In this document: in pieces, positions 58,364-64,000 of the stretch | Layout of the letters: each line of letters opens with the position of its first letter | Position numbering within the stretch: position 1 is the first letter of the stretch | The notes under the pieces: generated by a model | Database searches by the model: none | What the model saw: only the letters and a program-made list of their open reading frames with translations | Told to the model about the DNA's origin: nothing | Position numbers and translations under genes: made by a program | Assembly: GCA_035771165.1 (NCBI GenBank) | Contig: JAWNZC010000229.1 | Location: forward strand, 281,501-345,500 | Length of the DNA: 64,000 bases | Direction of reading: 5' to 3' | From: Paragorgia papillata | Taxonomy: Eukaryota > Cnidaria > Anthozoa > Scleralcyonacea > Coralliidae

Positions 58364-61300
58364 GTATAGAGGTAGATTTTAGCGATAGAATACATATATA
58401 TGCGTTCAGCATAGGTCACTGTACTAAATACTGGAGTACACCGAGTTTCTTTCACGCGCACATGAACGTGAGTTTCTTGACGTCTCGTAAGGTTTTTCCT
58501 GACTCGCGGCTGCACGGAATTTGATGAAAATTTCGATATCGAGCGACCTTAATACAGTTTGTTTGAAGGTATTTTAGCTGTATTTCTACTGACCTACAGC
58601 AGAGTTTTACATTAGATGTTTTTCTCGATATTCTCCTTGGATCTTAATTTGTATCCACCCGAACTTCGAAGTCGAACAGTCAAGCGAACACACAGTTTAT
58701 TTTTTGACGATCTGAAAACGTACCAGGAAAGTCACGAACTACTGGTTGCCATAAATGAAATGATTGCTATGAAGCCAGTTGTGATACAAGTGCCTGTTAC
58801 AGAGTCAAGAAGTGTACTGGGATTGTATTTGGTCACGGTAAGACTGTGAAAGGAAATTAATGACATGGAAATACTGCAAGAAATAATGAAAGCGCTCGAG
58901 CCAGTATATAAATCACTAGTATATAGAACAGGCTGAAACATTAAGAAAGAGAAAGTATTGGAAAGAGTTGCACGAGAGATAGTAAAGAGTAAAAATGTTA
59001 AGTGAACAAGACTATATAATAGGAACATGATAAGAGCTATTAAAGTGTTAGGGAACCCGAAAAATTTTATGGTTTAGATTAAAAGCACCCTTAAGATTAT
59101 GAAGAATGGTGTTGAAAGTTCGGCGATACAGATTTTTGTTTTTAAGTTATCAGGGGTTTTGTAATATGCAAATAAGGCATGTGATGACGTAAGATAAGGA
59201 AAGCAGAATTGTGGAAGATTTTATATCGTCAAACTTATAAATCGAAATTTCTCAAAACTTTGCACATACAGTATATACAGACCACCCAACTAAGAAAAAT
59301 TTGGGTTACTTAGTCGTCATGGCAACCGATTTGTGTCTAGACCTCTAAACTCAGGCTTTTTGTTTTCTGCCATAGCAGAGTTTACTACAACTTTAGACTA
59401 AACAAATAGTTTTGTTTTTTTAAATTAAGAGGTCTGGAAACTAATCAGTTACCATGACGACTATATAACTTGAACTATCTTTTTCAGTTTAGTAGTTTGT
59501 AAATACATGCAAAGTTTGGAGAAATTTTGATGAATAATTTTGAAGATATATTCGAAAATAAATCGTCGACAATTCTGCTTTCCTTATCTTACGTCATCAC
59601 ATGCTTATTTGCATATTATAAAAATCTCAATAACTTAAAAACAAAAACCGGTATTGCCAAACTTTCAACGACATTCTTCATAACTTTAGAAGTGGTTTCA
59701 AAAGTAAACGATAAAATTTTGGGGGTTAGGGGCACTTTAACTGTAGAGTGATACCAGTAGCTGGGTACCTCGTGAATGTATGTTAGTTGGATGATCTTGA
59801 AGACTAAATTAAGGATGAAGAACAACGATAGAATGGGCAACATATGTACAACTTATGAAGAACTGAAAAGGCAGAATTCTAGAGAATGGAACATGGTACC
59901 AGCAGCGATGGGTGAAAGGCCATGTAGATGAGAATGACCAGTTGGTATAGGACTTTGAATATAAAATAAGAAAATATAACAAACCTAGGAGACCAGACCT
60001 CACACTTGAAGATAGAAATGGAAAGCGAATTTGGTTGGTAGGGAAAACGTTGAACAAACACCAGCAATTAGCGAAAACGATGAGAGAAGCAACCAGGAAT
60101 CCACGAGAGAGAATACTACTTGTAATAGGATGTCTTGAACTGGTATCAGTAAACTACTGTACGACAACAAAATACAAAGCTGGTACCACATGAGAAATCG
60201 TAAAAACCTTACGTTGGCATTGTGAGACCTTACATTACATTGTGAGACCTTACGTTACATTGTGAGACCTTGCGTTACGTTGTGAGACCTTACGTTGGCA
60301 TTGTGAGACCTTACATTACATTGTGAGACCTTACGTTACATTGTGCGACCTTACGTTACATTGTGAAACCTTACGTTACGTGACCTTGCGTTACATTGTG
60401 AGACCTTGCGTTACATTGTGAGACCTTACGCTACATTGTGAGACCTTGCGTTACATTGTGAGACCTTACGCTACATTGTGAGACCTTACGTTACATTGTG
60501 AGACCTTACGTTACATTGTGAGACCTTACGTTACATTGTGAGACCTTGCGTTACATTGTGAGACCTTACGTTACATTGTGAGACCTTACGTTACATTGTG
60601 AGACCTTACGTTACATTGTGAGACCTTACGCTACATTGTGAGACCTTACGCTACATTGTGAGACCTTACGCTACATTGTGAGACCTTACGTTACATTGTG
60701 AGACCTTACGTTACGTTGCGAGACCTTACGTTACATACATACTGTTACATGTTATATGACAAGCATATTTCATGTTGAAATTAACAAATATTAAAATACT
60801 CATTAATAATTCATGAAGAAAGTACAAATGAAATGGGTCCTAATTAGTATGAACACTGTTCTAGTTTGCATAAATCCCATACAGTTCGGCTGCTCACGTT
60901 GTATCTATTACTTCTTGCTTATATACAGTAATACTGAGTATAATAGGCGAGTTCCAGGGTGTTGCGCGCGCATCATTTTTCAAAAAAACTGGCAAACTCC
61001 ACTCAAAGTAAACGTACTGTTTAAAATAAACAAAGTATAGATACAGTTTCTGGATGTTTAACACTGTTATTCTGCTGTTGTTGGCTCGCTAGCAAGTCTG
61101 TTTTGCAAAATGATGCGCGCGCAATACCCTGAAATTCGCCTATTTGGATAAACTAAAAACAAACTTTCTTTCAGTATATTTCAAAAGAAATTCAAAGTTC
61201 AGCTAGAGACAGATTGCAGTCGTCAATACAAACCTGTATACATTAAATCCATCCTATTTTATCTCATGTTTTCTCGTTACATTTTTTTAATGTTTTATTT

Positions 61301-62378
61301 GTTTCATTCCAGATTCGAGGAGTTGGAAGTTATTGATATTAAATTTCTTCATGGCTGCACTAATCCTACGGTCGTGTTTGTTTACCAGGTCTGTTGTAGT
61401 TTTTCTTTTTGTGCACTACTGTAACTAACCTGCGACCAAGAAAACACAACTTAAGTTGTACACACAAAACATAAACTGAAAAGAAACTGCGTGTAAACCC
61501 AACATGGGTTGGAAATGTTCGTCTTATTTTCGTAATTATATCTTATGTTTACAAGATGTTTCTTATCAGGTTTGTATTTGGTCAAGTTCAAAACAGTTTT
61601 GTTTCCAAAGCAAACGTTACATAACTCTTCCATACTGTTTTAACTTTAGTATAGTAGGTGTATATTGTTCTGTTTTAACTTTAGTATAGTACTGTAGGTG
61701 TATATTGTTCTGTTTGCCTTAGTATAGTAGGTGTACATTGTTCTGTTTGCTTTAGTATAGTAGGTGCATGTGCAATATTTTCTTTTGGATTAGGAATGAA
61801 TTTAACTTCCTCCCAGGAATGAATTAAACTTCATGCTAGGAAAGAATTAAAGCCTCTTTTCCAGTCACTTTGCAGAAACAGGCTCGCAGCGAGTTGCGAG
61901 TATACTTGTGCATCTAAAATTATAATAATCCTAAAATGAACTCATGCACAGCAAAAAACAAGCACTGCGAGTTCTCTTAATTCGATGTAAACATAGTAGC
62001 CGCAACGAGCTGCGAGCCAGTTTCTGCGGTGACTGGAAAAGGGAGTTAAATCTCCTGCCAGGAATAAGTTACTGTAAACCTCCCAAGAAAGACCACTCGT
62101 GACGTGATGGTGGGCTGCGACGTAAAACACAGAATAACAGGAAATCAATGACGGGCTTCTAAGAAACCGTTGTTAGATGATCTCTCCTACATTTCATGAT
62201 TTTCTCATTTGTCGACAGCCTTTCAATACAAAATTAATACAGTTACTAAAACGTTTCTTACAGGATCCTCATGGGCGTCATGTGAAAACATACGAAATAT
62301 CTTTAAAAGACAAAGAGTTCTCGTGCAGTCCATGGAAGCAAGAAAATGTTGAAGTTGAAGCATTCATCATCATATCAG
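50169..62378 (+). CDS. DDB1: DDB1, DNA damage-binding protein 1 (5' part, exons 1-5)
   Basis: Joined exons 50169-50378, 54679-54789, 56251-56399, 61313-61388, 62264-62378; all introns GT-AG, frame continuous. The protein starts [15 protein letters not shown] against human [15 protein letters not shown]. Exon 1 has [17 protein letters not shown], exon 2 [17 protein letters not shown], exon 3 [20 protein letters not shown], exon 4 [15 protein letters not shown] and exon 5 [19 protein letters not shown] with [11 protein letters not shown]. This is roughly the first 220 residues of an about 1140-residue protein, i.e. the start of beta-propeller A; the rest lies beyond the window. DDB1 is the adaptor of CUL4 ubiquitin ligases and pairs with DDB2 in UV-lesion recognition. 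Exon 5 ends in phase 1 with G, fitting a following Val codon. Confidence 0.97.
50836..51344. repeat. Foldback element in DDB1 intron 1
   Basis: atgcaccagtcgtttg at the left and caaatgactggtgcat at the right are inverted. The arms continue for about 60 bp (cccccgc..., ggcatacctggggaattcac). Confidence 0.65.
51345..51957. other. DDB1 intron 1: no gene
   Basis: No ORF, RNA or clear repeat recognised. Confidence 0.3.
51962..52260. mobile_element. MITE with termini gagcagagccttcttttcc
   Basis: agccttcttttccttatttc...ctgagagagaggaagaaaag (about 51975-52021) is mirrored at about 52202-52247. The outer ends continue as ctaccttgtgagcagag and ctactcgcagggtag. Confidence 0.72.
52712..53321. mobile_element. 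hAT-like non-autonomous element
   Basis: The ends CAGGGTTCTGGCCA and GGGCAGAACCCTG are inverted. The flanks share cgtagg. Internal ggcactgggcagcgg and ggtacccagcactcac extend the symmetry. No transposase is seen. Confidence 0.6.
53826..54404 (-). mobile_element. Mariner-like element fragment with transposase N-terminus
   Basis: The ends CAGTGTGTCCCAAAA and GGGACACCCTG are bounded by TA. A minus-strand frame from ATG 54161 reads [20 protein letters not shown] then [10 protein letters not shown], the N-terminal helix-turn-helix region found in a large group of Tc1/mariner-related transposases. The frame then loses similarity and the catalytic domain is missing. Confidence 0.68.
54407..54561. 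mobile_element. Second mariner-like fragment, inverted to the first
   Basis: 54428-54495 (acaagttcaaattttgatgt...) is the inverse of about 53985-54045, and the right end GGGACACCCTG is followed by TA. Head-to-head relic of the same family. Confidence 0.6.
54679..54789 (+). CDS. DDB1: DDB1 exon 2
   Basis: Acceptor TTAG at 54675-54678. Encodes [12 protein letters not shown]... to ...YGDVQ. Donor gtatgg at 54790. Confidence 0.95.
54936..55197. repeat. Inverted repeat element in DDB1 intron 2
   Basis: ctgttcttggattattgaat ... and cagaacttgag-type right end (tcaataactcaagaacag) are inverted. Inner parts gacaaaacggagaatcag / ctgattttctgttttgtc also mirror. Confidence 0.65.
55217..56105 (-). pseudogene. 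hAT transposon with broken transposase (hATC domain)
   Basis: Terminal repeats TAGGCTGAGGCGGTT and AACCGCCTCAGCCTA are perfect. The 8-bp duplication ATGTAAAT lies at 55209-55216 and 56106-56113. On the minus strand an acidic segment (about 55949-55710) is followed by the hAT C-terminal dimerisation domain: [11 protein letters not shown], then a stop where the second Trp is expected, then [14 protein letters not shown] and [15 protein letters not shown] ending near 55516. Most of the catalytic region is deleted, so it is dead or non-autonomous. Confidence 0.88.
56251..56399 (+). CDS. DDB1: DDB1 exon 3
   Basis: Acceptor TTTCAG ends at 56250. Encodes [20 protein letters not shown]... to ...KAFNI plus AG. 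Donor gtacta at 56400. Confidence 0.95.
56467..56961. mobile_element. TTAA MITE with termini AGGGCATATGACTCG
   Basis: Arms of about 195 bp are inverted and nearly identical (agggcatatgactcgaaaat...). TTAA lies at 56463-56466 and 56962-56965. It starts 64 bp after DDB1 exon 3. Confidence 0.85.
56966..57738. other. DDB1 intron 3: repeat-like, no gene
   Basis: The phrase tcaaacccgaagctgtgc occurs twice (about 57284 and 57337) around an ATT-rich run. The stretch 56985-57150 (gtccgtctgtccgtccgcgg...) looks like an interspersed repeat, but only one copy is here. Confidence 0.35.
57739..58009 (-). mobile_element. MITE family A, copy 2 (inverted)
   Basis: Reverse complement of 4628-4907 at high identity, from ctcattaataattcatgacg to gctgtatctatta. 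Confidence 0.78.
58115..58355. mobile_element. TA-bounded palindromic element with hammerhead-like pair
   Basis: TA runs bound the element. It carries ttcacgaaatgttagaggg and gtgctcaataccatacat, then tail-to-tail copies of gtatagtttacct...gctaccagaggtttcaccc, with their junction at about 58256-58261. Confidence 0.7.
58221..58256 (-). ncRNA. Hammerhead-like ribozyme motif
   Basis: On the minus strand: CUGAUGA, a U.U first pair then CCC-GUUUA-GGG as stem II, GAA, ACC-UCU-GGU as stem III with 3-nt loop, A, then GCU. All C3-A9 and G12-A14 bases are canonical. The stem I partner is weak in this copy. The opposite arm (58261-58294, +) repeats it with UUGAUGA. Confidence 0.55.
58590..60190 (+). pseudogene. 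LINE RT remnant, split by a TTAA MITE
   Basis: The frame from about 58640 reads [21 protein letters not shown], with the RT Asp pair (about 58706-58711). After a shift near 58768 a second frame reads [21 protein letters not shown]. Weak coding continues to 59040. Past the MITE (59044-59736) [12 protein letters not shown] resumes at about 59748. This series of motifs matches a cnidarian/lancelet-type non-LTR RT that I recognise but cannot place in a named clade. Stops are frequent. Confidence 0.68.
59044..59736. mobile_element. TTAA MITE inserted in the LINE
   Basis: TTAA at 59040-59043 and 59737-59740. Inverted arms over most of the 693 bp, for example agataaggaaagcagaatt / aattctgctttccttatct. 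Removing the insert and one TTAA restores an uninterrupted LINE codon order (Ala-Ile-Asn) across the site. Confidence 0.85.
60206..60738. repeat. 20-bp minisatellite, about 26 units
   Basis: Tandem gtgagaccttacgttacatt with a few substitutions (tgcg for tacg, acgct for acgtt, ggcatt for acatt in early units) and one shortened unit near 60380. Confidence 0.95.
60799..60910 (-). mobile_element. MITE family A, internally deleted copy 4
   Basis: It starts ctcattaataattcatgaag and ends cagttcggctgctcacgttgtatctatta. The middle two thirds are missing. Confidence 0.6.
60938..61144. mobile_element. MITE with termini taggcgagttccagggt
   Basis: aataggcgagttccagggtg...gcgcgcgcatcatttt at the left is mirrored by aaaatgatgcgcgcgcaataccctgaaattcgcctatt at the right. 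Confidence 0.75.
61313..61388 (+). CDS. DDB1: DDB1 exon 4
   Basis: Acceptor TTCCAG ends at 61312. Encodes [15 protein letters not shown]... to ...VVFVYQ. Donor gtctgt at 61389. Confidence 0.94.
61636..61768. repeat. Tandem repeat, unit about 38-45 bp
   Basis: Four units of tttagtatagtaggtgtatattgttctgttt with small indels, in DDB1 intron 4. Confidence 0.8.
61853..62040. repeat. Foldback repeat
   Basis: cttttccagtcactttgcagaaac...gctcgcagcgagttgcgag is mirrored by ctgcgagccagtttctgcggtgactggaaaag. Confidence 0.65.
62264..62378 (+). CDS. DDB1: DDB1 exon 5
   Basis: Acceptor TTACAG ends at 62263. Encodes [13 protein letters not shown]... to ...AFIIIS plus one base. Donor gtaatg at 62379. Confidence 0.94.
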
Positions 62379-63535
62379 GTAATGCCTAAACAAGAAGTTG
62401 TGACTTTAAAAACAGCAAAGTTATTGACAGGGCAAACTATCGCCACAGAGGAACATTAGAATCATGGCATACTGCAACCACCACCAATGCAGATAATAAT
62501 GCAAAACATTTGCCAGAACAATACCGGTTTTTACTTAAAAAGTAGAGTATAGTGTTATATGTAGGCGGAACTATTTATCTCTGTGTTGTCACTGTAATGT
62601 AATTGTAAACCGTAGCTGTAGGTGTAGTGTGTAATCATCAACCGTAAGAGTAATTTTTTATCTCATTAGTGTTAACCCGTCGAAGGCTGCAGACTGGCAG
62701 CCGAAAGCTTGTTAGAAATAAATATCTTTGACCAGAGAACGTTTCAAACTTTAAGAAGTTGTGAGTCGTGAAAAATAAGTTTAGAGTAGACTGAAAGCCA
62801 GCCGCCGATCTCATCTCGTTGTCACTCGCTGAGAGAGGCGTCTGAATTCAATAAGCGATAATGCCGTCCAGTGACGTCACTACCAAGAAACCTGGTAGTG
62901 AAATCTGATTGGTTGACATGTTTCTAATTTGGGATAATTATAGAATTATAGAATAATAAACAATCTGAATTCCTTCCATTTTGTCTGGTTTTCAGACTAC
63001 AGAATACTCTCAACTTGGTAGCTATTTAATGCAGGGCTGTGATATTTTGGTCTCCGAGGCATATGGACTTTCATGTTGACGAGTTTTGAATGGTTCCGAG
63101 GGGAAAAGCAGTGAGTACCGTATATCAAGTGGCATGGCATATTGCGCGCGGCATCTCGTCAGTTGTGGAACAAGATGACTAGTAATTTCAGAACTACTCA
63201 TTGTTTACTCATTGTTAAAATATATTGTGTAGGTATGTTATTAGATGTTGAATAAGCTTTCATTCCATGTATAGTTCGAGTTTCTCCGTTATGTGAAACT
63301 TGTTAAAATGTCAAAAATGTGCGAACCGTTGTTTGAAATATAATATTACAAATAGAGAGGAAAATTAGGAAATTGACTTCTCACAAGTGTTAATATAGAA
63401 TTTTAGATTTTTTTTTAATACTTAACGCGCAACATCGCGAGATATATATCAAACAGAAGTTATTGAAAAATGCTATTTGCATGGGGTAGAAATTTCTAGT
63501 TTCTAGCTAAACGGAAAATATTTTTAAAAATAATG
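62379..63535. other. DDB1 intron 5: no further exon seen
   Basis: No match to the DDB1 sequence expected after exon 5 (VPEPFGG...) is visible. 62672-62703 carries cgaaggctgcagactggcagccgaaagctt, a retroelement-terminus-like hairpin followed by an A-rich stretch. Confidence 0.35.
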
Positions 63536-64000
63536 GGGAAACGTCTGTCATTTGATTCATTGCGTGAATGTATTGTTGACTTCGAATTATTACAGTGTAA
63601 ACCTTCTGAACGCTAAAATCCACTTTTATTCTGTATTTTAGTATTTCACTCTGGCTATATTATTAACGGCAAACCATTCTAGTCGTTAGGCCACTAAGGT
63701 TATACCAAAACCTACTCTGACCGCTGAGGCTTTAATATTTTTTTATACTCTGGCCTACACCAGGCGATTTTATGCGTCCCTGCCTGGGAGGCCAAAGCGT
63801 TGGAAGGGTTAAATAAAAGCTATAAATTCAAATGTGAAGTTCCTGAAATTTGTCTGTTTTGGCTAGAAAGCCGCAAACGTTTCACAAGCTTCATAATGGT
63901 AAGATTATGATGCATTCGAAGTCAGCAATATTGCTGATTTTATATATTTATTAATTATAAGTACACATTCACGCAATGAATCAAATGGAAGACGTTTGCC
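63536..64000. repeat. Inverted-repeat element reaching the window edge
   Basis: aaacgtctgtcatttgattcattgcgtgaatgt (63540-63572) is mirrored by acattcacgcaatgaatcaaatggaagacgttt at 63965-63998. The element may continue past the edge. Confidence 0.65.

Noticed and set aside
58616..58849. A separate small host gene
   Set aside because: The sequence around FFDDLK is a reverse-transcriptase catalytic block and continues in a shifted frame as LINE sequence.
60206..60738. CRISPR-like array
   Set aside because: Units are contiguous 20-mers without unique spacers, in an animal intron. It is a minisatellite.

Overview
The window is animal genomic DNA: AT-rich, with small spliced exons, long introns and dense interspersed repeats. 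Two conserved animal genes lie on the + strand: an intermediate-filament/lamin gene (coding exons 9590-43426, 13 exons, 743 codons, frame closed across all junctions) and the 5' part of DDB1 (five exons 50169-62378, running off the right edge). A single-exon gene for a RASSF9/10-like protein lies upstream (5707-6762, +). An unrecognised 129-codon ORF sits antisense inside lamin intron 1 (15971-16360, -). The gene set plus the style of repeats suggest a non-bilaterian metazoan, most likely a cnidarian (anthozoan-like). That placement is inference; no diagnostic taxon marker is present.

Layout. 1-5700: foldback repeats and a 5'-truncated LINE (- strand) with a C-X2-C-X7-H-X4-C finger. 5707-6762: RASSF-like gene. 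6866-9590: MITEs, a hAT-like element and the lamin upstream region. 9590-43426: lamin gene. Its first five exons encode a coiled-coil rod of about 355 residues, exons 6-7 a Ser/Thr/Pro-rich linker, exons 8-11 the lamin tail domain (LTD) and exons 12-13 a C-terminal extension with no CaaX box. The introns hold a broken Ty3/gypsy element, two LINE RT copies, tRNA-like and 5S-rRNA-like SINEs, several hAT MITEs with exact 8-bp target duplications, TTAA-flanked MITEs and long TA-repeat arrays. 43427-50168: intergenic, with a LINE remnant, a second LINE, and about 1 kb of polypyrimidine (CCTTT-type) repeat ending close to the DDB1 promoter. 50169-62378: DDB1 exons 1-5, whose introns hold a hAT transposase remnant, a mariner-like remnant, TTAA MITEs, a frameshifted LINE and a 20-bp minisatellite.

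The most interesting signal is a set of hammerhead-ribozyme-like motifs in elements bounded by (TA)n arrays. One, on the minus strand at 27605-27647, has every canonical core position of a type I hammerhead: CUGAUGA, a 4-bp stem II, GAA, a 3-bp stem III with 3-nt loop, a GUC cleavage site and a 5-bp stem I. Related variants at 11209-11250, 11427-11468 and 58221-58256 keep the layout and show covarying stem bases. Other notable points are three 5S-rRNA-derived SINE copies, a LINE insertion whose empty site survives in a nearby duplicate, a TTAA MITE whose removal rejoins the reading frame of the LINE it entered, and the missing CaaX box on a lamin-type protein.

The lamin is expected to build intermediate filaments at the nuclear periphery. 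DDB1 is the adaptor of CUL4 ubiquitin ligases and a partner in UV-damage recognition. Nothing links the two functionally beyond being neighbours.
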